NCBI GenBank assembly: GCA_034620365.1
Contig: JAQGEQ010000023.1
Location: 372,001 to 436,000, forward strand
DNA: 64,000 nucleotides
Direction of reading: 5' to 3'
DNA from: Pegea sp. RAD2-039
Lineage: Eukaryota; Chordata; Thaliacea; Salpida; Salpidae
The position numbers and the translations under genes are program-made. How positions within the stretch are numbered: position 1 is the stretch's first letter; each line of letters opens with the position of its first letter. The notes beneath the pieces are model-generated. The model saw only the letters and a list, made by a program, of their open reading frames with translations. It was not told the DNA's origin and did no database searches. Positions 53,201 to 64,000 of the stretch are shown here, in pieces.

Positions 53201-56200
53201 ATTTAAAACGTATTTTAAAAGCTTTATTTTTAATTGCTTCTTTTTTCAGTTCATTTAATCTGAAATGCTATTAAAACTATGAAACAAAATATTTCTAATT
53301 TTTTCTGAGTTGTATTCGATGACTCGACTATCAGGTGTTATCCAGAATTATTGAAGTGCATCGAAACGCTTTTCTAAGTTCAGTTGACACTATTTGAGAT
53401 CTTATATCATAATAACATGCCAAGAAAGATAGCAGAAGATGACATAATGATGGATAAGTGTGTGACAAGCGATAACAAAAGTATCTGGCAAGGTCACACA
53501 GTTGTAATAAGCTCAATTTCATATAAAGCTTGTTTACAGTTTGCTGCTATTTGCTTTACGTGATACTACAAAATTTTATATCTAATTAGAAAAGTTTTGC
53601 TGTCAGTTTGCATCAAAGAGTTTGTAAAAGCTTCGATATAGTCATTCTACTTTAGAAGGAAGTTTGATTAATAACATATCATCCTCGGATCAATTGTATC
53701 AATGCGATCTTTACAAAAACTTTTTGTTCTTAGAGAAAAGAATTTAACGAGCTATAAAAGCAAATTCTTTCAAGACGTTTATGTGCTCATGCACAAGCAA
53801 AAAGACTACGGATTCTTAAATCAGGATTAAAGTAAACTTGATGAGAATCTGAAAGCACAAATGGATGGAGGATTAACATACCAAAAAGTAAACAAATTGA
53901 GGTGTTTGTAATACATCCAAATCCGATGGATTTATTCGACTGACAGAGATCTTAAGGAAACTTAGAGTTGTAGCAATATCGTTTTTAATGATTCCCTTAA
54001 AACAACAAATAAACTCGTTCGAGAAAATGTTGAAGGTAGTGAAGTAATCTCTGCTTTGATTGAAAGGAATTTTGATATTACTTAAAAATAATCAAAATTA
54101 TTTATTTTCTTTAATTGAAGCAAAATACCAAAAGCTAAATTACTATATCTATATCAGTTAGATAGGTTTACACTGGGTTTAGTAATAAAAGGTTATTTAA
54201 TGATTTAACAACAACACATGAGAATTCTCATTTGAATAAGCTTTTGTATAAGCTGATCACGTAGATGCTTCTATCAATCTTGGCTTCGTTGGTGGTTATA
54301 TTTCTACAATTTTTCATTTATTCATTTACTTATCCTTTTTCTGACTTTTGATCACGTGTTTTTGATTTGCTTTTTGTCGTATCTGTTAAATGAGTCAAGC
54401 TTATCAACTATAATACTTTGTGGCATCAAAGCTTCAACTGATGCATACGATTCTTGGTATTTTGATTCGGTTTTACCATCAATGTAGTACTTTAAAATTA
54501 TTAGTACCATAAAGTTTTACTACAGTTTATAAAAAAACACTTGAAATTTATACAATTAACTATAAGCTTTATGAAATGACCCAGAGACAGTTAAAGCATT
54601 TAATTATTCAAAACTTAATTTTTTCAAGTAAAAATGATGTTAGATAAGTGATGCTGGTAAGTTGCATTGAATTGAAGAAAGTAATTTCATTTTTACCAAA
54701 TGTACTTAAAGAATTGCAGCTGAAACTTTTTATCCAGTTCATATAAGTGTAAACCTCTTGACTGTTATGAAATTTGAATCCTATTTTTATTCTTTTCTGA
54801 CACTTATCATAAATTGTTTTGTGTGTGTAATAAAATAAGCTTTGTGATATTATAAATTTTCTCCAGTCTAAAATGATACTTAGAAAAGTAAGTAACTTAA
54901 AGCTGATCTATTAATAAATAGGACAAAACTCTTGAACTTTTCCTTGAAAATTTTCCCAAAATTTCTTCGTCCTAATGATGTCATTTTAAAAGAGAATGCA
55001 GAGTGAACCAATAGTAATAAATTTTCTTTAAAAGCTTTCAATCAAACTTTTATCAAATTTACGTAATATGAAAACTTTCTGATTAAAATTCACCTTAAAA
55101 CATTACCAAAGTGGAAAACGCTAAAGACATTGTTTTAGTTTAATGAAATGGATTTGATTTCTGTTTTCAAACTATCTATAATATTTTGCAAAACGATTAA
55201 ATAGTTTATCATTTATTTCTAAGATCATTTTATTAGTTAAAAATCAAGTAGATAATTTCTTTTCTTATTGAATATTGAAAAAGTTATAAAGAAGAAATAT
55301 TTTTGAACTGCTTTTGTTATTTCTGTCACTACAAATTTAATTTGTGTTAGTTAAATCCAATTAATGGACTTAAAAACAATTTTATAAATAATTTATCAAC
55401 ATCTTTTTAAGATGATATAATTTTGCAACTTTTTGGAATTTGTTTTTACAAATTGTTGCAAAGAATTTTGTGTTGAAAGAGTTTTTGTCTGAATAGTTTT
55501 ATTTAATCAGTCACCATGTATAGGCACCATCAAGTTTTAGATTAAATTGTCCAATTGATGAATAGAAAATCATTCATAGATATTTATTAGTGCATGTTAC
55601 CTTGTAAATAAACTTATGATAAAAAACAAACTCTCAGTTCTTAAGTCAAACTTATTTAAATCTATTAATAGCAATAAAGCAAATAATAGATAAACAAATT
55701 TAAAGTTTGATTTGAATTTAGTCTATCTTTTAAGAAATTTGAAAATTTAACAACATATTGAAGTTTTGAACACATACCATTACATTCAAAACTTGTATCC
55801 GCCTGAATGCTCAGCCCTCGTAGGTGGTATGGTCCATGACACACAGAGAGTACTGCCAGACCTCTGTTTGTCGATTTTAACCACTTTTGTAACCAGCTTA
55901 AATGACAATCACAATGAAGACGGTTAGAGTGTAACCGGCTGCAAAAAATTAAATATTTGATTATCAAACACTTTATTCGACTTTACTGCCCTATTTCTTG
56001 AAAAGTAGGTTATAGAAAGGGGCTTTAACTTCCTTTTTAAGTAACAATTATTAATAAATATTGTAGTCGATAGAGTTATCGATCACTACAAGTAAGCTTC
56101 AAACAGTTGACTTTATTTAAACGTCAACAAAACAGGGATCAAAATGAAACTTTCCAATGATTTGTCACAGCAAGCTCCCTGGAATTTTGAGTAAATTTAC

Positions 56201-57572
56201 TTAAGGTTTTGCTGAAGAAAAATCGATCAATTTAGTGAAGAAAATCACTTTACCAAACTGAAAAGAACAACTGTTGTCATCAATAGGTCCGAAGGTAGAC
56301 ACATAAGGGTATAGACAAAATAAAGTGCTGAGTTGTAAAACAAGTTCTTATTTATTTGCTTTTATATTATCTTTAAGTTAATCCATTGTAATTGGCGTGG
56401 TTTTAACACTAGAAGACGTTAACTAGGCTCAAAAGCAGCTGCTTTCAACAAGTTTCAACAGATTATTTCTCTCCGTTATACGTTTAGTTGAACCATAAAC
56501 AAATTGCTGTTTGTTTAGAAAGCTCATATGGGCTTTTCAGAGAATACTAAATCTATAGAAGTATTTAAACGGTGAATGAATTCTATATTAAATCTTGTGA
56601 AAAAAAAATCGTCTAAAAGATACGACAATTAACTACTCAAGAAAAAGGAAATTAAATTTTGAAGAGGTTTTCTAGAAATTTGTAAAATCGTACAAAGCCG
56701 AAGACAGCTCAGACCATTTAGAATAAACAAAATTACAAATCCCAATATGTTCAATGATTGGTTGGTTCGTTTTGCATGAAGAAGTTAATCCGATGAAATT
56801 CTAAAGGGAATTTTAGCAGATAAGAATACGAGCTTAACTAACGTTCAATGAATACTTGGAAGATGAATGTAGAAAAGTGCAAAGTAAGATCAACATTGAT
56901 TCCTCTACAGACAGTTTTGTCAAGATAAGTTTATAGTGTAGAAATAACTTTCTATTTTAGATTCAGCTCAGAGAAAATAGAGCAAGTGATAAGTAGCTAG
57001 GTTCTAATTCAACTTATTGTTGCTTTTAAAAACACTAAATGCACTAAAATAGCCGAGTAAAAGCTATCCAAAAGTCAAAGGTACTGACACAGTAGCAAAA
57101 AACTATGATTATACTAAACCGTATAAGTCTTTGAGTAATGATTACATATAAACATTTACAAATAGTGTAAAACATCAAGCTTGAAAAGTTGAAAATAAAT
57201 ATATCAATTTTTTAGATTATTAAGATTATTTGAGCCGCACGAAGCAATAAAATTACATTTTTGGCAATTTTTTGCTACTTTGCACTTGAAGATATTTCAA
57301 GATAAATCTACATAGAATCAAAACTAAAAAAAAATTGTTAAACTATTGCCTCGTAAATATTTACAATTTTTAGAATTAATTGAGACAGCGAGATTAAATT
57401 GATAAATTCTTGAATTTGAACTTACAGTCGGTGTAATGGTGGCATTATGTTGTTGAAAATTTCAATTGCAAAGGTGCTAAGGTTGTTATAACTTAAAGTT
57501 AAAGATTCGAGTTTCTGTTGATGTTGAAAAGTAAGATCCTGGATACAAGACAGCTTGTTGTTTCCAAGGTTT
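40958..57572 (-). CDS. slit: Slit guidance ligand, copy B (5' end outside window)
   Basis: Second Slit paralogue, facing copy A. The 31 visible exons splice to an open frame of 1423 complete residues plus TAG, entering in phase 2. Order: last two LRRs and LRRCT of D1, D2 (five LRRs), D3 (five), D4 (four), EGF1-6, laminin G, EGF7-9, cystine knot. Every exon corresponds to one of slit-A exons 4-34 with the same phase; most lengths are identical, and differences occur only in the D1 cap (161 v 170 bp), laminin G, EGF7-8 and the last exon. Start, signal peptide, D1 LRRNT and the first LRRs were not found up to base 64000 and probably lie beyond it. One intron is GC-AG, and one exon has been homogenised with slit-A. 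A secreted Robo ligand by family; the division of labour with copy A is unknown. Confidence 0.95.
41324..41960 (-). other. slit: slit-B: EGF modules 8 and 9
   Basis: Exons 41829-41960 (EGF8: [19 protein letters not shown]) and 41324-41458 (EGF9: [25 protein letters not shown]). The donor after EGF8 is GTTACC, atypical but phase-correct. Lengths are 132 and 135 bp, against 135 and 135 in slit-A. Confidence 0.91.
42007..43352 (-). other. slit: slit-B: laminin-G domain and EGF7
   Basis: In transcript order: 43236-43352 ([10 protein letters not shown]), 42511-42681 ([28 protein letters not shown]), 42265-42457 ([18 protein letters not shown]) and 42007-42213 (end of LamG, then EGF7, [10 protein letters not shown]). 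The first exon ends [10 protein letters not shown], four residues longer and unlike slit-A. The donor GTAAAA there is weak, so this exon end is less certain than the others. Confidence 0.87.
43455..44988 (-). other. slit: slit-B: EGF modules 1-6
   Basis: In transcript order: 44872-44988, 44617-44716, 44427-44564, 44258-44368, 43756-43902 and 43455-43623, all with the same lengths as in slit-A (117, 100, 138, 111, 147, 169). EGF3 keeps the calcium-binding start NIDDC and the hydroxylation pattern [12 protein letters not shown]. The exon 44258-44368 ends at a GC donor. Confidence 0.93.
43903..44257 (-). other. GC-AG intron of slit-B
   Basis: The EGF4 exon ends ...TACAG and is followed by GCAAGC rather than GT. 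The downstream acceptor is ACAACAG before ATGCGAATG, and the joined codon AG|A gives Arg, as in slit-A. CAG|GCAAG is the typical context of natural GC-AG introns, and no GT nearby keeps frame and exon length (111 bp as in slit-A, whose donor is GTTGGA). Confidence 0.85.
45725..46711 (-). other. slit: slit-B: D4 LRR domain
   Basis: After the shared exon 46482-46711 come 46285-46429 (rest of cap and one LRR), 46089-46232 (two LRRs), 45957-46028 ([16 protein letters not shown]) and 45725-45888 ([21 protein letters not shown]). Lengths equal those of slit-A. The D4 LRRCT sequence has diverged strongly from slit-A after the CDCNLRW motif. Confidence 0.93.
46477..46729 (-). repeat. homogenised tract, slit-B copy
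   Basis: Inverted partner of the slit-A tract, with the differing bases at 46546 and 46539 (plus-strand coordinates). The two copies form an inverted repeat spaced about 31.5 kb apart, which could also support inversion or hairpin recombination between the genes. Confidence 0.93.
46482..47797 (-). other. slit: slit-B: D3 LRR domain
   Basis: In transcript order: 47656-47797 ([21 protein letters not shown]), 47180-47326 (two LRRs), 47024-47095 (one), 46765-46908 (two) and 46482-46711 (LRRCT plus start of the D4 cap). All lengths equal those of slit-A. The last exon is nearly identical to slit-A in DNA, while the neighbouring exons differ at many synonymous sites. Confidence 0.94.
48805..51707 (-). 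other. slit: slit-B: D2, the Robo-binding LRR domain
   Basis: In transcript order: 51566-51707 ([17 protein letters not shown]), 51373-51444, 51077-51148, 50951-51022, 50536-50607 and 50401-50472 (five 72-bp LRRs, e.g. [16 protein letters not shown]), then 48805-48977 ([21 protein letters not shown]). Same exon lengths as slit-A D2. The 1.4-kb intron before the LRRCT contains a 10-bp stem-loop. Confidence 0.94.
49478..49503. repeat. short perfect stem-loop in slit-B intron
   Basis: TAACACTTTT, a CACTGT loop, then AAAAGTGTTA: perfect 10-bp arms with a 6-base loop, in the intron between D2 LRR5 and LRRCT. Too short for a normal miRNA precursor; function unknown. Confidence 0.6.
51708..55777 (-). 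other. slit-B intron between D1 and D2 (4.1 kb)
   Basis: The largest fully contained slit-B intron. It corresponds in position to the 2.8-kb slit-A intron 7643-10420. A+T-rich, with an (AT)-rich run near 52500-52535. No exon, RNA gene or mobile element was recognised. Confidence 0.5.
55778..57572 (-). other. slit: slit-B: end of D1 (two LRRs and LRRCT)
   Basis: Exon 57426-57572 carries two LRRs ([25 protein letters not shown]) and matches slit-A exon 4. Exon 55778-55938 is the LRRCT ([16 protein letters not shown]), 9 bp shorter than in slit-A. These are the most upstream slit-B exons that I can identify. The acceptor in front of 57572 is a good TTTTCAG, so at least one more exon exists upstream. 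Confidence 0.93.
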
Positions 57573-60500
57573 CTGAAAACAGGACTTTGGTTAGTGAAGG
57601 AAGGACCTCATTTACATCAGTTTAGTCCATCAGATAACTTTTATAGTAAATTTGAACTTTGAACAAAATTTTGTTAAACTTCTTTATTTAAATTTTTGTA
57701 GAACTGAAATCTAGTCTGTCATACCCTGGTTTGAATCATAAGTAAAACATAAAATTGATTTTTTCAAATAGTTGCTTTAGCAACCTTACATCTTCAGTCC
57801 AGTTACCAACAACCTGTTTTATACTAAAATATAGTTTAGGGCGACAGTATTAAGAAAACAAGTAGACGCACGCAATAAGTCATCTACTTCAATCTTACAG
57901 TGAATGCTTAATAAAGATTAAAGTAAATTATTGAGTAAAATCTATGTTTAAATATCTTACTGAAAGTAAGTAGCAACTTGTTACAGTATGAAGTATCTTA
58001 CAAATTCATAAAGAGTCGTGTTTTTAACAGAAATATTTCAACTATATTGACATCAACAGAAAAAATATCTTCAGCGAAATCAGTAGAATATCTTTTACCA
58101 TTCAAAATTGTTGAAGGTAGTTTGTTTAAAGATAAATCAAAGAACAGATGCTGTAAGAAGTACTGGAAGCTTTTTTAATTGTATTTTGGGTTCAAATTCT
58201 GACTTTTTTGCCTTTATACAGTTGCTTTCTCACAAACTTGTCAACTAATCCTCTACGTTGAGCTAAATTGAAAGTTGTTTTTACAAAACATTTCATTCTG
58301 TTCTTTTTTTTTTCATTTATCGTATAAATGCTTCAGATAAAACATTTTTTAGTGATTAAGCTTCAATCGAAGTCAACAGTTTTTTACTAAATATAAATAC
58401 AGTGTGAAATCTGTTAATATCAAATACTTCATTTGCATTTCAAATCACTTATCGTAAATTTCTTTAGTGTTAAATGTTTTAATAGCTTTTGTGACATTTT
58501 GTAGGATCAAAAACGAGAATAATTTAATTGGAAATAGTCAACAAATTTCAAAAGTTTACTCATTGTAATTGGTTACATTAGTAAGAAGAAAAGGTCAGTG
58601 CATATAAGCAATTAGTTCATCTACTTCAGTAAACTTTTAATAAACTTTAAATTCATATATAGAATAAAAGAAAGGTCTGGACGTACGAAAATTTCAACAT
58701 TTTCATCTATTTAAAAATCAATTTTCACCATTTCCAAACTACCGTATATTTAGGCTCTATGAATAAACTTTACGATTACTTTGATGGCATAAACTTTTGT
58801 TGACTTTTTATTTTATGAATAAGTTTGTATTTACTTACAGCTTAAATCGTTATCTGAAAAATGAATCATTTTAACTTCTGTATATTTTATTGTGCTCGTA
58901 TATTTACTTGTGGAATAATTATAATTTTTAATTGCTTAACGATTGATCATTTAGAATTGACTAACACTTTATAAATAAAGTTGTAAAAAGAGCATAAAAT
59001 TGTCTTTTTCTTTCAATGTTTTGTTTAATTGTCAAAGTAAACCTTTTCTGAAATTAGACTTAAGTTTTTCAAACATAAGTATCTATAAACATGTAACTTC
59101 AGTTGCTTTAATTTAAGCTTGTAGTCACATGTTCATCAAATCAACAAGCCTCGTGTGAGCTAAGATTAATGATTTAAACTTTATTATTCTTATAATGATT
59201 ACAACTGCTTATGTTAACCTTTTTTTCTAACAAACATCTAAAATAAAGCAAATTTTCATCGAACATGTTATCTTAACTAGTTAACAAACATCTCCAACTT
59301 AAATCTAGTCATAAAATCAACATTTATTTGTTGCTAGACAAAACGAAATAATAATTAGAGCACCAAACTAAAGCTAGTGACACAAGTTTTACTATTGAAA
59401 CTTTTTATAACAAGTCCGGCCACCTACTATGCAGTCTTTTTGTGTAGTTTGTAGTGTAAATTTTGTGGTAACCTCTCGTAGTTAACTTCAACGGCAGGTA
59501 TTGGGTGTGAATAACGCTTATCGATAGTAAAAATTACACTGTGTTTTATCAAAGGCATCTCAGGTCTGTTTAGTGTTGTAATAAAAAATGCATCACTACA
59601 TGAAACAGTGCGTTGTTGTATAGGTTTGTAACTATAGATACTATAAGCAGGTGGGTGCTGTACCTTATCTTCAGAATTGTCGAATTTGAAAATCGGAAGT
59701 TATTTGTGGCTGAGATAAGAATGTTCATGACTCATTACGTCATCACTTTGATTTAGAGAAGACTTCGTGAAAGATACAATTTAAAACATTTAATCTCGAT
59801 TTAAAATGTTCGGTTTATAATAGCTGATTTTGAAAAATTGAAGAACAAACAGTTTCTTTATGTTTAGTTTTAAGAAAATTATTTTGTTAAAATAACAAAA
59901 ATAAAAAGATGAAAAACAAAGATTTAGTTGAAATAAGGTTTCTGTGTTTATTTTCAAACTATTTTCTCTGCTGTTATGAAGTTTGTGAACTAATTTCTTT
60001 AATCTATCTATTATCTATCATTAACAATTATTTCATTTTGCTTGAAACCAACTAACGCGAAGAACATGGTTACAAGGCTGTAAAAATAAACCCTCAGCCT
60101 TCTAACCCAAAAGAAAAAACTAAATATTCGGTAAAAATGAAATACTATTATGGTGGGTTATGAGTAAAGGTCAAATGTCAGAGGTTATGGTTTGCTAGGA
60201 GTATGGTGCGAGTGAAAAACATATTAGTTTCTAATTTGTGTATCTGTGAAGACATCACGTTTATTCAAAATGATTTCAAGGCAGAAACAAAGTAGTATCA
60301 GTTTATTTAGATTTTTTAAAGAACTCGAGCACCAAAAATCTTCTTCTTGTGTTTTCGATACGAAATAAGATTCTTAAAATATCTAAATTTTGCATCTGAC
60401 TAAAAAAGATATAAACTGTATAAGAATAAATAAAATTATTGAAAATTCTCAATTATTACATGATGAATGAAACTTTGCTAACAGAGACAATAAAGTAAAA

Positions 60501-63500
60501 TTTATGAGAATCTTAGAATCATTATTTTATCTGCCTATGTTGAAAACGAATCTTTTATTCCAGTATTTCGTTAACGGCAGTTTTTCAAGTACTAGCTTTT
60601 GTTTCATACAATTAAATCTCTGCTTTTTACAGATCTACTAAACGATTTACAACTTTAGTGTCTTGATTCCACATAAAAGACTTTTTTATTTAGTTGAATA
60701 TTTTAATCGAAATCTGAAGGGTTTTTATATTTGTAACCCTTTTTTTGAAAGTCAATTATTGAGTAATTTTTAGATAAAATGATTCTAAAGTTTCTCTTTA
60801 AATGTTAAATAAATTAATAAAAATCAAATATTTACGTTAACCTATTTAAAGGATTTTTAAAGAGACAAAATTAAAAGTTATTAATATTGTACACATAATA
60901 TCAAATTTGAAGATTGAAATCATTTAAAAAAATATCTTAAACCAGTTACTTGTTGCGATGAAGGAAGTATTTTTTTGAAACTAAGACTTTTAAGATCAAT
61001 GTGGTATTTATCAGTCTTCTATCTTTAAGAACTTTGTTTACTATCTAACCATCTTACATTAAAAGTTAATTTCTCGGCAGTAAATAATCCTTTTTAGATA
61101 CTAAACATAAAACTGAGTGCATGAGTGAAATAAAATCTTTATATCGATGCTAAATATACTAGAAATTTTTAATGACTAACATTTATGACAAACCATGTTA
61201 TACAAAATAAAAATTTTACAAAGTAAAAAAAGTTTAATCAAACCTCAAATATTGTCTAAATATAGAAGTACGCCCAGTCTTAATTACTCAACACCACGAT
61301 GAAGCTATAAACCTTTTCCTATTTCTTCACAAGTTTGACTAAAAATAAATATCAAACACTTCTTATGCTTGAATCAAAGCCGCGTTAATTAGCTTTCTAG
61401 AAAAATCTTTGAACCACGAATTTCTATCTATCAGATTTATTCTTGATAACATTTTCGGGTCGATTTTTTCTCAACAAACTTCAATCTTACAGACAAAACC
61501 AGTTTGTTTAATCTTGGCTAAAACATAGCTTTGAGGTTTTGGGCGTACTTAACACATTTGAAGGAAGTCTCTACCGTGATGTGAAAGCAAGATAGTTTTA
61601 CTTGAAGTCCAAATTCAACTGTAGACTAATTTTCTCAGCCATTCAGTACCCCCCAATCAGGTTATTTTCTAAACTCAAAAGTTTGCTATTACCCTTCTAC
61701 CTTGTTAAAGATTATTTTCGGTCTAAATCAAGCGTAGTAAATGATTCAAAAAACTGTTCTTCTATATCGAGATGTTGATCATGAGTCATTAGGGAGGTTC
61801 TAGCTTGGGACGTAAGCGTTGTATTTAATGAATTATGGTATATCTTAGTAGGGGGTCTTATGAGTGTAATTGAGTGATTTTATCCTGAAAATAAACCTAA
61901 GCTTTTCTTTAAGTATATTTTCTCCTATTTTACAATTTTTTGATTTGTTTCAATGATAAAAACAAATAAACATAAAAGTAAAACTCTGTAGTCTTAAAGA
62001 TTAACAAAGCTTCAACAGTAGCAGCCACCAATTACAAATTACTGCAGATGGTTCTTGTAGGTAATTGAGTTGTAAAACTGCTTCAATAGTATGTTTAGCG
62101 ACGGTATTTTGTTGTAGTAAGTTGCTTAAAACTTTCAGCAAGTATGTCACGGTATAATAAACATTTTTCATCAATAACTCTTCAACGCAACGTCTTGTTG
62201 TCTCACATCAATCTTAACCTTATTGTCCTGGCTTCTTGCGTTGTTCAAGTTGTCATGGTGACTTGAAAAGATTCCATCGTAGTGATTTACGGATCGAGTG
62301 TTGGAATGCTCAGTTTGAGAAATTTAATGTAATCAGAATGGAACAATCAAAACCGGTTTTGCTCATTTATCAAATTGAGTCCTTTCAAATCTTTTTTTTT
62401 CACTTTTAAACATTTGAAAAAGCAAATCACCTTTTAAATAACTGGTAATAAAAGTATAAATCATGTGAAAACATAAATAAAATCCATAGTTTAGTGAAAA
62501 AGTAAAAATACTTTAGCAATTTAGTGATTGTTATCAAACAACGCCATGTTTTATATCAGTTTATCTGTCAACATTCTGCTATATAAGCGGAAACAAAAAA
62601 GAGTTTTTCAAGACTATGTTTTTAATCTAAAAGTTTTTCATAAAAACTAAGAGTTTTTTGTGAAAAATTAATAAAAATAGAAACAATGTAAACTCCCGGA
62701 CCTAATAGTTGCAAGCTATACATTACTCACTCTTATAATGTAAAATTTTATCTATAAACTAAAATACAAGCTTTATTTGTCGTTCAAATTTATTGTCTTA
62801 TCTCATGACCAAAACATATTTTCTGTAAAAGTAATGATCATTAGTTTTTCAAAAGTTTCATTATTAATAGTTTTTTGTGTTATAAAAGTAGCTATTAAAC
62901 AACTAGATTAAACTTATAAATTATCTAACAAAAGTTTTCTGTGTTCACAATGAAATGTTATCCAGGGTATTTTCTCATTATGGTCTACTTGTCTTTTGTT
63001 TAGTGAAAATAATCTTTCTTATTTAAAACAGATTGTTTGATTTTTGTGAAATGTCCTTTTTTCTGAGAGGAGAAACACGTTTCAGTTTGAGTACATATTT
63101 TTTTCTTCATCTTTTTTACGAAAGAAAAAATTAGAAGCAGACAATGTTTGGACCAACACCAGTTTGTTGCCAATTTCAATCTTCATAATTTTTGTGAAGA
63201 TACATTAAGAAAATTTGCTTCGGTTTTTGTTGCTGATTGGATAAAATGAAATCAGAATTTCGGAGGTAATACAAGGAATTAAGTAGCTTTTCTTTTCCTC
63301 AATCGCTAATGAGTGATTGCTTAAATTAATTTCTCAGTTATTTAATTTCGATTTGTAATTTTTAAAATTTTTTCTGATGTAAAAGTAAAATTATTTGTAA
63401 GTAAAAGTTATATAAAACGACTTTAAAATTAACTAATCTAAACAGTCATCTCATATAAACAATAAGATAAAAAAACCAACATACACTTATCTCTTATCAA

Positions 63501-64000
63501 AAAAAAATAAAATGGTAAACTTCAGTTTAGATAATAGAATGATAAATTACTTGTACTCACAACTCTAGTTGTCAGAAAGTACTGAAACTAGCCAAGTCTT
63601 CATAAAACCACTTAAAAAATTTTTTTACAAATCTATCAATCATCAACTAGACTAAGTATTGACGAGATTCTTTACAAAATAGAAACATTACACTTCCTAT
63701 CTACTGAAGATGAACCCAAACGTAATTCACGTCATTTATGATCAATCAAGCATAGTAATTGTACCCAAATATTCAACGTAAACGTCCAGTGGTTAGTACT
63801 GCTTGACCAGCTGGTAAATTGAAGTATTTAAAGCTTCTTATAAAAACATAGAAAGAGTTCAAGTAAGGTGAACTGTTTTAAGCTTCTTTGACATCATCTT
63901 ACCAATTGTCACCTAAAATTTAGAGTTCTTGATGGTTGAAGCAATATTTTATAGCTTAATTCTGTTCTTGTAAATTTAGTTTACTTCTAAGTTTAATAAG
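57573..64000 (-). other. probable 5' intron of slit-B, no exon found
   Basis: Upstream of the first visible slit-B exon there must be an LRRNT, a start and more LRRs. I searched the minus strand for 72-bp phase-2 exons and for a CPxxCxC cap and found none that is convincing, so the 5' exons probably lie beyond the window. The part from about 59380 to 59720 is less A+T-rich and contains TATCGATA (59519-59526). Confidence 0.5.
59380..59720. promoter_or_regulatory. less A+T-rich patch with TATCGATA
   Basis: About 340 bp with more G+C than the surroundings, several CpGs (TCCGGCC, AACGGC, AACGCT, GTGCGTTG) and the palindrome TATCGATA, which is the DRE core in insects. It may be an intronic enhancer or alternative promoter of slit-B. 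No coding pattern was seen on either strand. Confidence 0.3.

Noticed and set aside
818-57572. Intronic miR-218, which lies in vertebrate SLIT2/SLIT3 introns
   Set aside because: I looked for its seed region and core in the introns of both genes and saw no match.
58002-58169. Minus-strand open stretch (contains FDLSLNKLPSTIL) flanked by an AG and a GTAAGA, at the place where D1 LRRs of slit-B might lie
   Set aside because: The Leu/Asn spacing does not fit LxLxxNxL, the only phase-correct acceptor is poor (AAAAAAG), and open frames of this size are frequent by chance here.
58838-58880. Minus-strand MIHFSDNDLS before a perfect GTAAGT, LRR-like
   Set aside because: Very short, phase not that of Slit LRR exons, no second half of a repeat; it fits chance.
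1-64000. CRISPR arrays, operons, rRNA and transposon termini
   Set aside because: No direct-repeat arrays, terminal inverted repeats with target-site duplications, or RNA gene cores were seen; the window is a eukaryotic multi-exon locus.

Overview
This is an A+T-rich (about 70% by eye), intron-rich nuclear window from a bilaterian animal, probably a protostome. I cannot place it more precisely. It holds two paralogous slit genes in tail-to-tail (convergent) orientation. Both encode the secreted Slit ligand of Robo receptors, with the layout: four leucine-rich-repeat domains D1-D4, six EGF modules, a laminin-G domain, three more EGF modules and a C-terminal cystine knot.

Layout. 1-817: upstream region of the first gene. 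818-22283 (+): slit-A, which I can splice completely into 34 exons and an open frame of 1534 codons plus stop, starting with a signal peptide. 22284-40957: about 18.7 kb between the two 3' ends, without a recognisable protein gene; it contains poly(A) signals, a 143-bp tandem duplication and three less A+T-rich patches, one with a perfect RFX X-box. 40958-57572 (-): slit-B, of which 31 exons are visible, from the last two LRRs of D1 to the stop codon. Its signal peptide, D1 cap and first LRRs are not found up to base 64000 and probably lie beyond the window, so 57573-64000 is probably first-intron sequence.

The 31 visible slit-B exons match slit-A exons 4-34 one to one, with the same splice phases and mostly the same lengths. 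The pair therefore arose by duplication of a gene that already had this exon structure. The proteins have diverged clearly almost everywhere. The exception is one 230-bp exon (end of D3, start of D4), which is nearly identical in DNA, including 18 bp of the upstream intron and the first 5 bp of the downstream one. That is the mark of recent gene conversion between inverted copies about 31.5 kb apart. Other oddities are an apparently four-repeat D1 in slit-A (Slit D1 normally has six LRRs), a GC-AG intron in slit-B, a TAGTAG tandem acceptor in slit-A, and clustered palindromic CACGTG/TGACGTCA sites in the large intron 3 of slit-A.
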